From Turicibacter faecis (GTDB taxonomy: Bacteria > Bacillota_I > Bacilli_A > MOL361 > Turicibacteraceae), in contig NZ_AP028127.1 of the NCBI RefSeq assembly GCF_037076425.1, positions 1,580,001 to 1,644,000 of the forward strand: a DNA stretch of 64,000 nt. Direction: 5' to 3'. The notes under the pieces were generated by a model. That model was not told the DNA's origin and did not search any database. It saw nothing but the letters and a program-made list of their open reading frames with translations. Shown here piece by piece: positions 54,163 to 62,645 of this stretch (position 1 is the first letter of the stretch; every line of letters starts with the position of its first letter). A program made the translations under genes and the position numbers.

Positions 54163-55134
54163 TAACAAATGCTTTCCTAATCCACTATTATATAAATGAT
54201 ACCACTGCTCTTTAGTTAACGAGATACGTGTTGCCTCACAAGCAGCCTTTATACGCGATGGGGTCTTTGTTCCCACAATCGGCTGAATATGAGCCGGATG
54301 GCGAAGTAACCAGGCAATCATAATAGCCTCAAAACTAACCTCGTATTCCTTTGCATAACGTTCAATCGTTTGAACTAATGTAGGATACACTTCTCTCCCT
54401 TCCTTCGTTGCTAATTGCCCACCTGCAAGGGGAGACCAAGCTTGAATCGTTAATTGATTCAAACGGCAATATTCAAAGGTTCCATCATTTCGATAATTTC
54501 CGGGATTCACTGCACAATTTACGTTTAATCCCTCGTCAATAAGTTGAGACTGAACTAACGAAAGTTCTAATTGATTCGTCACAAGCGGATCACTTAAATA
54601 CGATTGTAATAAAGCTATCTGGGCTGCATTATGGTTACTCACCCCAAAATAACGGACCTTTTGTTGTTCCTTTAAATCACGAAATGCTCTCGCTACCTCC
54701 TCAGGTTCAACTAAGGCGTCGGGACGATGAAGTAATAACGTATCTAAATAATCCGTTTTCAAACGTTTTAAAATACCATCAACCGACTTCATAATATAAG
54801 CATAACTTAAATCATAGTGGGGAGCAGAGCCCATAAATAAGTCATCCGCCAATCGAATCCCACACTTAGATTGAATATAAATTGACTCTCGGTCCACAAG
54901 ATTAGCCTCCCAAATCGCAGAAAAGGCGCTTTCCGATTTGCCATTTTTATAAATATCCGCATGGTCAAAAAAATTAATTCCTTGCTCAAGTGCTGCCTCT
55001 ACCGCTTTAACAGCTGTTATTTCGTCTTCTTTTGTCATCCCTTCACTCTTATTCCAAGATCCCCCTAGTCCCATACAACCGAGGGCAATTTGAGATACCA
55101 TTTGGTCACTCATTCCTAGTTTAAATTTTTCCAC
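54160..55134 (-). CDS. Aldo/keto reductase (YdhF-like)
   Basis: 324 residues, TIM-barrel NADPH-dependent oxidoreductase. IALGCMGLGGSW at 16-27, the catalytic NFFDHADIYKNGKSE (Asp and Tyr), YIQSKCGI (Lys), LLLHRPDAL (His), KVRYFGVSNHNAAQI, and the C-terminal cofactor-binding IQPIVGTKTPSRIKAACEAT. All four catalytic residues are present. Substrate unknown. Monocistronic. Confidence 0.92.
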   Translation of the reverse strand: MEKFKLGMSDQMVSQIALGCMGLGGSWNKSEGMTKEDEITAVKAVEAALEQGINFFDHADIYKNGKSESAFSAIWEANLVDRESIYIQSKCGIRLADDLFMGSAPHYDLSYAYIMKSVDGILKRLKTDYLDTLLLHRPDALVEPEEVARAFRDLKEQQKVRYFGVSNHNAAQIALLQSYLSDPLVTNQLELSLVQSQLIDEGLNVNCAVNPGNYRNDGTFEYCRLNQLTIQAWSPLAGGQLATKEGREVYPTLVQTIERYAKEYEVSFEAIMIAWLLRHPAHIQPIVGTKTPSRIKAACEATRISLTKEQWYHLYNSGLGKHLL

Positions 55135-55183
55135 GTCTCATTCCCCAATTCTTTCTCTATTTTTATTTCATCTGCTCTCCTCA

Positions 55184-56164
55184 TCATTCACCATGATATG
55201 ATTCTTCTGTCGCCCCTTCATGATGTTCCTGAACGGATGGTTCCTGTTGTTCCTGATTTTGATTCAATTGATTTAGCATAGAATCTGATTTATACGGAAC
55301 ACGTCCCGACGGAATCAATTGAGAAGCTGGTCCCACGTGATGATCTTGATCATCAAAAAAGATATGAGCATTAAAGGCCTTCAATACTTTATCCTTTGCA
55401 ACCCCTCCTAGGAAGAACATCTCATCAACCTTACATCCCCATTTACGTAACGTTAAAATAACGCGTTTATGCGCTGGAGAATTTCTAGCCGTAACAATCG
55501 CGATTTTGACAAGCGTATCTTCTTTTTCTTTTATTTTCGATAATGTTTTTAAAAGTTTGGCGAATGGCCCTTCATTCATTGCATTTTCCGCATTTTCATT
55601 TTCATTTTCATAAAAGGCCTCCAATCCCTTTTGCTTATAAATTAACTCCGATTCATCCGAGAAAACAACAGCATCTGCATCGAATGCAATACGGATTTCT
55701 TTTTGATTAGGGTGGTAATCTCTTGGAGTATCATAAACAAGTGCTGCTGCAACCCCCTGATCAATGGCATCTTGAACTTCCTTTTCATTTCGTGATAAAA
55801 ACAGATCAATATTAAAAGCTCCTAAATAAGGATGTTTTGCCTCACCCCCAGTAAATGCCCCACGTACAATATCTAACTTATACTCTGCAATACTATTAAA
55901 TACTCTTAAGGCAGTTTCCGGACTATTACTTGATAAAATAATCACCTCAACGATAGGCTCTTCGAATTTCTCATTTAAACCTAGTAACGCCTCCACCAAT
56001 GGAAAGGCCGTTCCTTTAGCTAAAACAGTATTCTCATTCTCTATTTGATAACGCGTATAGGCCTCAATTCCTTCTTTTTCAAAAATCGTATTTTCATATT
56101 CTAAATCAAATAATGCTCGACTTGAAATTGCCACAACTAACTTGTCACTTAAATCATACGCCAT
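55184..56164 (-). CDS. Cytosolic 5'-nucleotidase (NT5C1/cN-I family)
   Basis: About 326 residues from ATG 56164 after AGAGGTGATTGAG. The family order is visible: LVVAISSRALFDLEYE, IVEVIILSSNSPETALRVFNSI, RGAFTGGEAKHPYLGAFNIDLFLS, the active-site IRIAFDADAVVFSDESE (HAD motif I, D-x-D near 167-169), VKIAIVTARNSPAHKRVILTLRKWG and the final AHIFFDDQDHH (motif IV). It dephosphorylates nucleoside monophosphates. A tail of about 30 residues rich in Gln and Glu (NQNQEQQEPSVQEHHEGA) is unusual. A degenerate paralogue follows just upstream on the strand (56245-56943). Confidence 0.9.
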   Translation of the reverse strand: MAYDLSDKLVVAISSRALFDLEYENTIFEKEGIEAYTRYQIENENTVLAKGTAFPLVEALLGLNEKFEEPIVEVIILSSNSPETALRVFNSIAEYKLDIVRGAFTGGEAKHPYLGAFNIDLFLSRNEKEVQDAIDQGVAAALVYDTPRDYHPNQKEIRIAFDADAVVFSDESELIYKQKGLEAFYENENENAENAMNEGPFAKLLKTLSKIKEKEDTLVKIAIVTARNSPAHKRVILTLRKWGCKVDEMFFLGGVAKDKVLKAFNAHIFFDDQDHHVGPASQLIPSGRVPYKSDSMLNQLNQNQEQQEPSVQEHHEGATEESYHGE

Positions 56165-56244
56165 CTCAATCACCTCTTTTTACATTTTATGGGATAACCA
56201 CTTAACCTTATTATAGCGATTTCTTTTTACTTTATCAACTCATG

Positions 56245-56943
56245 CTAAAAGGCAATATTTAAAATACACTCTGCATTAGGGAGAGGTTTGAGCGCCTCTT
56301 GAGAGCAGGCGGAAAAATAAACCGTCGGCGAATAGAGTTCAATTAAATCCTCTCCCTTTCCTGATGCGATAAAACACATCGCATTAATCTTACAATTTGA
56401 TTCTTTAAAAAGTTCTAGCACCAGTCGGTCAACACTACACGTGCGTGTCGTCATTAATTCAACCGATATCGGATACTTTTGTTGCTGTAAATATCCAATG
56501 AGAGGCAACCACTTTCCAAGGCCCGGATACGTTATCTCATCTAAAAATAACCGATGATCAAAAATAAAACTTAAGGTTTCCTTATATCCCTGTCTCGTCA
56601 AAAGTCCAGAAAGAATTCCGCTTTCTTTCATCTGCCTAATACCTTTTTCATCAAATGACAAATAAACCTCAACTTCAAGCGCGTGTAAATATGAAACCGT
56701 CGACTCCCCCCCGGTAAAAATAAGCTGATTAATATTTAACCCGTAATAAGATAAACTGTCAAAAACGATAGAGGAAATGGATGGATCGTGCATGGAGAAG
56801 ACAAACAATTCAACAACTTGATGATTTAACCCCATCAACCGCTGACAAAAAGGCAATAAAAGGCCTGGATTATAACAATTGTGTTCATTAATCTGCATCT
56901 CAAAAATAGCATCTAAATCTACGCCAATATTCAATCTCTCCAT
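56245..56943 (-). CDS. Divergent 5'-nucleotidase paralogue, altered active site
   Basis: 232 residues, clearly related to the product at 55184-56164: SMHDPSISSIVFDSLSYYGLNINQLIFTGGES matches SSNSPETALRVFNSIAEYKLDIVRGAFTGGEA, and ISVELMTTRTCSVDRLVLELFKESNCKINAMCFIASGKG matches the later block. The catalytic FDAD is FDHR here and the final FFDD is YFSA, so the known active site is lost. In contrast, the N-terminal SSRALF of the family reads DLDAIF here, itself a D-x-D motif. It may be a regulator of the active enzyme, a new phosphatase, or decaying. It precedes its paralogue by 80 bases. Confidence 0.75.
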   Translation of the reverse strand: MERLNIGVDLDAIFEMQINEHNCYNPGLLLPFCQRLMGLNHQVVELFVFSMHDPSISSIVFDSLSYYGLNINQLIFTGGESTVSYLHALEVEVYLSFDEKGIRQMKESGILSGLLTRQGYKETLSFIFDHRLFLDEITYPGLGKWLPLIGYLQQQKYPISVELMTTRTCSVDRLVLELFKESNCKINAMCFIASGKGEDLIELYSPTVYFSACSQEALKPLPNAECILNIAF

Positions 56944-57102
56944 CTATTTTCGCTCCTCTAAACTATGTATCATAGTATATGATAGCCCCTCTCTCCTTTA
57001 GAACATCCATTTAAAAATATCTGTCATGGCTAAGCATTTAACCTTACTTTCGCGAGTGACTAGCAGTTTTGTGAAAAAAACTCATGACGGCTACTACAAT
57101 AT

Positions 57103-57150
57103 AAAAAAGCCTAAGACGTTTTATAACTCTAGAATAAATCGCCTTAGACT
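57103..57150 (-). terminator. Terminator of the DUF1540 gene
   Basis: AGTCTAAGGCG pairing with CGTCTTAGGCT (G-U allowed) around a 21-base loop, followed by T6. Confidence 0.65.
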
Positions 57151-57183
57151 CATGAAAAATTTTAATGACGTTTACAATCTCTA

Positions 57184-57495
57184 TTATTGTTCAAATGTTT
57201 CACAACTTGCTGTTACTTCGTTAATTTGAACATCATGCGCATGACATTTATGCTTTTCATTATGTTTGCATTGGCATGCTCCGCATTTAATATTAGTTAC
57301 GCCTGCTTTTTTAGGTGCTGCATTAAATTCCATTGCAAATTCAGCGTCTGCTCTTAAATCTTGATCGGCAAAACTTTTACACATGGTTTCATCTGTTGTC
57401 ACCGCGTGTGCACCACGTACATTTACCACACCCGCATAACAGTTTCCGTGATTATCATTATGTACACAATTATGTGCTCCACATTTAATTGCCAT
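57184..57495 (-). CDS. Double DUF1540 cysteine-rich protein
   Basis: 103 residues from ATG 57495 after GGGAGGTTTTAAC. Two copies of the DUF1540 module, CGAHNCVHNDNHGNCYAG near 5-22 and CGACQCKHNEKHKCHAHD near 72-90, each followed by a late Cys (TMCKSF, ASCETF). DUF1540 proteins are common in spore-forming firmicutes and probably bind metal through the Cys and His residues; some are made in sporulation. No biochemical role is settled. Monocistronic. Confidence 0.88.
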   Translation of the reverse strand: MAIKCGAHNCVHNDNHGNCYAGVVNVRGAHAVTTDETMCKSFADQDLRADAEFAMEFNAAPKKAGVTNIKCGACQCKHNEKHKCHAHDVQINEVTASCETFEQ

Positions 57496-57639
57496 GTTAA
57501 AACCTCCCATTTAAATAAATAACCTCACGTACATTATCTTCCCTTTTTTTTTTACTTTTTATTCTTTGAACTCTCTATATATTCGACAAAAAAACGTTTT
57601 ATTTTCAAAAGCATCGCCCTTTTCAAACCTTTTATGAAA

Positions 57640-57648
57640 TGCTAAAAT
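57640..57648 (+). promoter_or_regulatory. Likely promoter of the NSS transporter gene
   Basis: TGCTAAAAT is an extended -10 box. Start near 57655 gives a leader of about 118 bases that contains the six-codon ORF. Confidence 0.4.
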
Positions 57649-57732
57649 AGACTCACTTTTATGAATTTAAACCATGAAGTAGGTACTGTAGGTGGGTAGG
57701 TTTAAAGAAGTATAAAAGGAAAGAGGAGTGAC

Positions 57733-57753
57733 ATGAAAAAAGATGTCAAGTAG
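57733..57753 (+). CDS. Six-codon leader ORF before the NSS transporter
   Basis: ATG AAA AAA GAT GTC AAG TAG (M-K-K-D-V-K) preceded by GAGGAG at ideal spacing, ending 19 bases before the transporter ATG. It may be a translated leader peptide or simply a chance codon series. Confidence 0.35.
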   Translation: MKKDVK

Positions 57754-57772
57754 AATGGTAGGAGGTTTTTTT

Positions 57773-59131
57773 ATGAGTCAAGAAACAATAACACAAAAGC
57801 GTGATGGATTTAGTTCACGGTTTGGATTAATTGCCGCCGCTGCAGGATCCGCAGTTGGTCTAGGTAACATTTGGAAGTTCCCTTATATTGTTGGAGAAAA
57901 TGGGGGATCTGCTTTTATTCTCATTTATTTAATTTCTATTCTCGGAGTAGGGCTTCCTGTACTATTAGCAGAATTTATTATTGGACGACGCGGTGGAGCA
58001 AACGCCGTGCGATCATTTAAAAAATTAGCACCAAATACGAAATGGCCTGTTATTGGATGGTTGGGTATCATTGCCGCTTTTATGATTCTTGGATTTTACA
58101 CCGTTATTGCAGGATATACGATTCACTACTTTTTATTAAGCTTAACAAACGCTTTTTCGGGCATGTCTTCTGAGCAAATTACCCAAACTTTTCATCATTT
58201 TTCATCGGGACATACGCCTATTATTTATACGATTATATTCACTCTCTTAGCAGTTGTCGTTCTATTCGGTGGAATTAAGGATGGTATTGAAAAATATACT
58301 AAAATTTTAATGCCAGGACTAGTTGGAATCATTATCTTACTTGTGGTGAGAGCTATTACACTTCCTGGTGCAGCTGAAGGGTTAAAATTTTTATTTAAAC
58401 CTGACTTTAGTGAAGTGTCGATAAATTCTATTTTAGACGCACTCGGTCATTCATTCTTCTCTTTAAGCGTCGGGATGGGAACGATGTTAACTTATGGATC
58501 TTACATTAGTAAGAAGGAAAACTTATCAACGGTGACTTGCTCCATAGCCGTGGCCGATACGATGATTGCTCTACTCGCAGGGGTAGCTATTTTTCCGGCT
58601 GTCTTCGCATTTGGAATTGATCCAACGTCCGGACCAGGTCTTGTATTCATTACATTACCAAATGTCTTCTTACAAATGCCAGGTGGAAATATCTTTGGGG
58701 CCCTCTTCTTCTTACTCTTATTTATCGCCGCTTTAACCTCTGTTATTTCGATCTTTGAGGTTATTATTACGTATGTGACCGAAGAGCTAAATGTTAATCG
58801 CCAGAAGGCCTTAAAATTAACCAGTATTGCCGTCATCATTATCGCAATCTTCTGCTCTTTATCACAGACACCAAATACAACCCTTTCTTTTAATGGGAAT
58901 ACATTATTTGATTGGATGGATTTATTATCGGCTAATGTGATTCTGCCGATTGGAGGGTTGCTTATCATTAGTTTCCTCGGATTTATCATGAAAAAAGATG
59001 AAGTAGCCGATGAATTACAGCAAGGGGCCTGCTCCATTAAAACAACGATGATTTATTTAACAATCACTAAATTTATTGCACCGCTTGCGATTGCTATTGT
59101 CTTCTTAACAGGAATCCAAGCCCTCTTTTAA
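57773..59131 (+). CDS. Sodium-dependent NSS/SNF-family transporter
   Basis: About 452 residues with 11-12 membrane segments. FGLIAAAAGSAVGLGNIWKFPYIVGENGGSAFILIYL is the signature of the family's first two helices, with the substrate- and sodium-binding GSAVGLGNIWKFPY. KWPVIGWLGIIAAFMILGFYTVIAGY is the third region, and HSFFSLSVGMGTMLTYGSYI the unwound helix 6. Bacterial NSS proteins import amino acids with sodium. Start ATG 57773 follows GTAGGAGGTTTTTTT; a ten-codon upstream extension has no support. The substrate cannot be told from sequence. Confidence 0.93.
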   Translation: MSQETITQKRDGFSSRFGLIAAAAGSAVGLGNIWKFPYIVGENGGSAFILIYLISILGVGLPVLLAEFIIGRRGGANAVRSFKKLAPNTKWPVIGWLGIIAAFMILGFYTVIAGYTIHYFLLSLTNAFSGMSSEQITQTFHHFSSGHTPIIYTIIFTLLAVVVLFGGIKDGIEKYTKILMPGLVGIIILLVVRAITLPGAAEGLKFLFKPDFSEVSINSILDALGHSFFSLSVGMGTMLTYGSYISKKENLSTVTCSIAVADTMIALLAGVAIFPAVFAFGIDPTSGPGLVFITLPNVFLQMPGGNIFGALFFLLLFIAALTSVISIFEVIITYVTEELNVNRQKALKLTSIAVIIIAIFCSLSQTPNTTLSFNGNTLFDWMDLLSANVILPIGGLLIISFLGFIMKKDEVADELQQGACSIKTTMIYLTITKFIAPLAIAIVFLTGIQALF

Positions 59132-59145
59132 TAAAAAGCGAATTT

Positions 59146-59192
59146 ATACGGTATGAAGTCTCTATTCAACGGGACTCATACCGTATTTTTTT
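59146..59192 (+). terminator. Terminator of the NSS transporter gene
   Basis: ATACGGTATGA/TCATACCGTAT with T7 on the plus strand. Confidence 0.85.
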
Positions 59193-59216
59193 GAATGCGT
59201 TTGGTATTATAAGAGG

Positions 59217-59833
59217 TTATGGGCGATGCTTGAACTTAGGCTTAGGTAAAACACAGGCTAAGGGATAGTTACGCCTAATACGACGACTGCATTTATGATT
59301 AACAATCCATCCGTATTTGTTAAGTAATGCCTGTTTAATTCTTCTTACACCCTAGATCCCATTCGAATCATTAAACACGTCTAAAATTAAACGATAAAAC
59401 TCCTCGTCACGATCAACACGGGGTGTAGCATATCTTTTTAAGCAAGTATAATAGCCTGATGACGAAACAAAGGTTAAGCTAAATAAGACGGCTAAGGGAA
59501 AGTTCTTTGGCATGCTCATGAATAAATTCAAATTCATCTTGTGTCCTTAGCCCCCCTTTTTTTCTCTTGATTGACTTTTTTAATAATAAATGGTGTTCAC
59601 GTAAATATTCCACTTCTTTTTCAAAGATCCTCAGTTTTGTTTTAGGACGCCCTGTGGCCTTTTTGCCTCGTTAGTCAATGAAAGCCAGTTCACCTTGATC
59701 CTAATAAACTTTCGCCCAAACATAAATACGCTTTGGATCTTGGATTTTCAATTGTTCACAAATAAAGTTTAACGGCATGAAGTTTTAATTCCTTGGAATA
59801 AGTAAAGTGGCGATTAATCTTGTTGGCTTGCAT
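59217..59833 (-). pseudogene. Remnant of an IS3-family transposase (OrfA and start of OrfB)
   Basis: On the minus strand an intact start (ATG 59833 after GGAGGT) gives INRHFTYSKELKLHAVKLYL, the start of an IS3 OrfA helix-turn-helix, then a stop. Further in-frame pieces read RPKTKLRIFEKEVEYLREHHLLLKK, the OrfA zipper region. The second frame gives FVSSSGYYTCLKRYATPRVDRDEEFYRLILDVFNDSNGI, a stop at 59352, and GVRRIKQALLNKYGWIVNHKCSRRIRR, the HTH_21 part of OrfB. The DDE integrase domain is missing. Multiple stops and truncation show an inactive fossil. Confidence 0.85.
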
Positions 59834-59840
59834 AAGAAAA

Positions 59841-59922
59841 AGTACCTCCGTAGTAGACCCAAAAGCGATTCTATCATCATTGATAGTGTCGCTTTTATTT
59901 TTTTGTCTACGATGAAGGTACT
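59841..59922. repeat. Nested inverted repeat at the head of the IS3 remnant
   Basis: An outer imperfect pair, AGTACCTCCGTAGTAGAC with GTCTACGATGAAGGTACT, encloses an inner hairpin AAAAGCGA..CTATCA/TGATAG..TCGCTTTT (59861-59896). The left arm contains the transposase ribosome site on the minus strand, so read-through transcripts would hide it. This is a known protective design of insertion sequences. Confidence 0.65.
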
Positions 59923-60036
59923 AGACCCTATCTCTTCTTCATTCCTTTTAAAAGTGCCCCTTTTTTGAGGTGTTTGACTACCTATAAAAAGAAGAAGGTG
60001 GTGTAAAACTAGCCCCCAATTCTTCTTTACCATTGA

Positions 60037-61074
60037 TTATTTTGAGACTTTTAAGTCGTGATTCAGACAAAGTTGACGAACAAAACTTTTCAATTGTTCA
60101 TCATACTCTTCAACCATCCGCTCTCCTACTGCCTCTAGCGCCAAGATATTTTTTATACTTACATCATCCATGGCATGGCTCACTCCAAAACTTCCTAAAT
60201 TCGGTTCAATTCGAACATATTGACTTCGAATATGATGGCGTTGATAAAGTTGTACCAATTGATGATCGACCGTTTGTGACCCTACTGAGCCATAAATATG
60301 AATTAGCGGAACAATCCAGCCGACTTTTCCCCATCTTTTAGAATGCTGATACTGATAAGTTTGATCCCTTGCCCCTGTTCCAAGAGATAGAATCATAATA
60401 TCATCTGTATCGGAATATCCTTCAAATTTACACGCCTCAATATACGCACATAATGTTGGGTTATTCGCAACCAATCCCCCATCTATAAACGTGTGTGAAT
60501 GATGATGGACAGGGTTTAAGACATTTTTTACCGGAAAATAAGTTGGAGCAGCTGTTGAGGCCCGAATGACATCTTTAACAAGTAAATCACGGCTCTTATC
60601 TTTAATAGCCGTTACTTGATTGAAAAATACCGCCTTCCCGCTTTCAATATCATAACTCGGGATTAAACACGGTTTTAATAGCTCCGATAGCCTTAAATCA
60701 CCTATATATTCGGTAAGGATGTCCTCTAACCGATTCTCTTTATATAACGGATTTAGCAGCCCAAAGTAGTCAAAAAACTTTGTTTTCCAAGAACGTTGAA
60801 ATAATTTGGCCCCTTCATTTAAATATAAATCTAACGCTTGCTGGGCTGTATATTTGGCCATCTTCCTCTCACCATCACTTGGGCATAAATAGAGCCCTGT
60901 TAAAATACTCCCTGTACTTGTTCCCGCGATTAAATCGAAATAATCACTAATTCTTGCTTGAGGATTTCGACTGTACTCCTGCAACAACTTCTCCAATCTT
61001 ACTAAAATTTTTGCAGGAATGATTCCGCGGATTCCTCCCCCATCAATCGATAAAATACAGATTTTCTTTTTCAC
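60037..61074 (-). CDS. Patatin-like phospholipase (CapV/plant patatin-like)
   Basis: 345 residues. ILSIDGGGIRGIIPAKILVRLEKLL has the oxyanion motif DGGGIRG (11-17), DLIAGTSTGSILTGL the nucleophile Ser53, and HTFIDGGLVANNP the catalytic Asp198. The complete set and length match the patatin subgroup that includes bacterial CapV effectors and plant patatins. No CD-NTase or other CBASS gene is next to it here, so defence is unproven; a lipid-turnover hydrolase is equally possible. No signal peptide. Start ATG follows AAAGGGGGAGTTTACGTG. It differs from the RssA-type patatin at 41783. Confidence 0.87.
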   Translation of the reverse strand: MKKKICILSIDGGGIRGIIPAKILVRLEKLLQEYSRNPQARISDYFDLIAGTSTGSILTGLYLCPSDGERKMAKYTAQQALDLYLNEGAKLFQRSWKTKFFDYFGLLNPLYKENRLEDILTEYIGDLRLSELLKPCLIPSYDIESGKAVFFNQVTAIKDKSRDLLVKDVIRASTAAPTYFPVKNVLNPVHHHSHTFIDGGLVANNPTLCAYIEACKFEGYSDTDDIMILSLGTGARDQTYQYQHSKRWGKVGWIVPLIHIYGSVGSQTVDHQLVQLYQRHHIRSQYVRIEPNLGSFGVSHAMDDVSIKNILALEAVGERMVEEYDEQLKSFVRQLCLNHDLKVSK

Positions 61075-61228
61075 GTAAACTCCCCCTTTTCACATCAGAT
61101 TTAGCCTACTATTAACTATATGCATTAAAACAAAAAAATACAGTTTTCTCCGTCTATATATACAAAATTGCCATTTGCATCTTATTCAGATACCTAAAAA
61201 CCACGTTTTTCCCGCTTAAATCATAAAA

Positions 61229-61280
61229 ATCAAACCCATAGAAGCCACACCACTATGCGTGTCGTTCCTATGGGTTTGAT
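61229..61280 (-). terminator. Terminator of the CDF transporter gene
   Basis: ATCAAACCCATAG/CTATGGGTTTGAT with an inner partly paired loop and T5 on the minus strand. The 249-base gap 61075-61323 shows nothing else. Confidence 0.75.
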
Positions 61281-61323
61281 AAGACTCCCCTCCTAAATAG
61301 ACGAGATGAATGATCGGGTTCAT

Positions 61324-62232
61324 TTATAAAATATCTGGCAATAACTCAATATAAAAATCGTTGAACTCTTCCGCCAATGAAACCTCCAACAAATCTTGGA
61401 CTTTTGAATAGAGTGTAACAGATATAAATTCATCCATCGGTAAAATATAAATTGAAATCCACACTTTTCTTCCCGTACGAACTACATCATAGGTTGCTTC
61501 TTCTAATCCATAATACGTTAAAATAGGTTCACATTTTTCCTTGATAATCCTCATTGTTTCCTCTTCCGGGGCCATTAAGAAAATATCTCTCATAGCTGTT
61601 ACAACGGCACGGATAGGTAGGGGTAATACAAAAAATGATAAAAAAATGGCAATCACCTGATCTAAATAGGGAAGCATGCGCTCAAGCCATGGATGATGAA
61701 TTAACGCTGGCAAGAAAAAAGCAAGGGCCATTCCAAAACTAGCCACCGCATCAATCGTCCACTCCATAATTTCTGTTCTTAAAATTGGCGAATTCGCCAA
61801 ACGATTCATCCTTCTTAAAATTAACATCACGGCTCCTCCAAGAACCGTCGCAAATAACTCAAAGTAGGCAATCGGTAAAAATTGAACATCTCGTCCGCCG
61901 TGAAACATAATCTGAACATTATTTACGATTAATGCAACGGTTACCGAAACAAGAACAAATCCCTTAATCGCAATAAATAATGACTCAACTTGAGAATAAC
62001 CATACGGCTGTTTTTCACTCACTGGTTTATAAAGAAGCGGAACTAATTTTAATGAAAATAAAATCATAACAAGCTCCGACGTATCATAAACCGAATCCAT
62101 TAAAACAGCCTGAGACTTTGATAAAATAGCGACTAAGAGCTCAACTAGTACAAATAAAATACCCGCTCCTAAAGAAATCTTTAATGCAACCTGTTCTTTT
62201 TTCTCTTCTAGGCGTCTATTCATTTCTTTCAC
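61324..62232 (-). CDS. Cation diffusion facilitator-family transporter
   Basis: 302 residues, six membrane segments in the first 210 residues followed by a cytoplasmic domain (MRIIKEKCEPILTYYGLEEATYDVVRTGRKVWISIYIL). The usual metal site in helix 2 (H/D-x3-D) is represented by AVLMDSVYDTSELVMI, and that of helix 5 by IMEWTIDAVASFGMAL. KQPYGYSQVESLF matches the family loop between helices 2 and 3. CDF proteins export divalent metals such as Zn, Mn, Fe or Co in exchange for protons; the ion cannot be told. GTG at 62232 fits AAAGG better than the ATG three codons later. Monocistronic. Confidence 0.85.
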   Translation of the reverse strand: MKEMNRRLEEKKEQVALKISLGAGILFVLVELLVAILSKSQAVLMDSVYDTSELVMILFSLKLVPLLYKPVSEKQPYGYSQVESLFIAIKGFVLVSVTVALIVNNVQIMFHGGRDVQFLPIAYFELFATVLGGAVMLILRRMNRLANSPILRTEIMEWTIDAVASFGMALAFFLPALIHHPWLERMLPYLDQVIAIFLSFFVLPLPIRAVVTAMRDIFLMAPEEETMRIIKEKCEPILTYYGLEEATYDVVRTGRKVWISIYILPMDEFISVTLYSKVQDLLEVSLAEEFNDFYIELLPDIL

Positions 62233-62418
62233 AACTTTCCTTTTCTACAATCTATATTGAATTATACTCGCCTCATCAAGAAAATTTGATTTTTTCTTTT
62301 TTCTATTTTAAAACAAAAATAGACAATACGACCTCTAAGTTATCCTCGATTTCTATGGTTATGATTGAACCGCTTAGAGATCTTCAATTTAAAGCTATTT
62401 CCGTGAATATGAAAACGC

Positions 62419-62445
62419 AAAAAAGGCGTCCCTGAGGACACCTTT
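62419..62445 (-). terminator. Terminator of the tRNA-Leu gene
   Basis: GGTGTCC/GGACGCC with loop TCAG and T6 on the minus strand, 13 bases after the tRNA. Confidence 0.75.
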
Positions 62446-62457
62446 CATGATATAAAT

Positions 62458-62541
62458 TGGTGCGGGTAACAGGAGTCGAACCTGCACACCGAAGGTACTA
62501 GAGCCTAAATCTAGCGCGTCTGCCAATTCCGCCATACCCGC
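62458..62541 (-). tRNA. tRNA-Leu (anticodon UAG)
   Basis: The minus strand folds as a class II tRNA: acceptor GCGGGTA/TACCCGC with the discriminator and encoded CCA, a D arm GGCGGAATTGGCAGACGC, the anticodon stem CTAGA/TCTAG with loop TTTAGGC, a long variable arm (TACCTTCGGTGT) and the T arm GCAGGTTCGACTCCTGT. The anticodon UAG reads CUN leucine codons. It has its own terminator. Confidence 0.95.
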
Positions 62542-62645
62542 CATTCACTTACATTTTTATTATACCAAATTTGAGGTAAAAATCAACCCTGAAACTGCTA
62601 TTTTTTCTTTAAATTTTCTTTTAAATAACTTAGGGGAAATAGCCC

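Noticed and set aside
57026-57229. Open frame of 67 codons on the plus strand opposite the end of the DUF1540 gene
   Set aside because: It overlaps the DUF1540 gene and its terminator and has no ribosome site.
59785-60033. Open frame of 82 codons on the minus strand upstream of the IS remnant
   Set aside because: It runs through the inverted repeat and out of frame with the recognisable transposase start at 59833; no family resemblance.
60037-61074. CBASS system call for the CapV-like patatin
   Set aside because: No CD-NTase, Cap2/Cap3 or other CBASS gene is adjacent on either side in the window.
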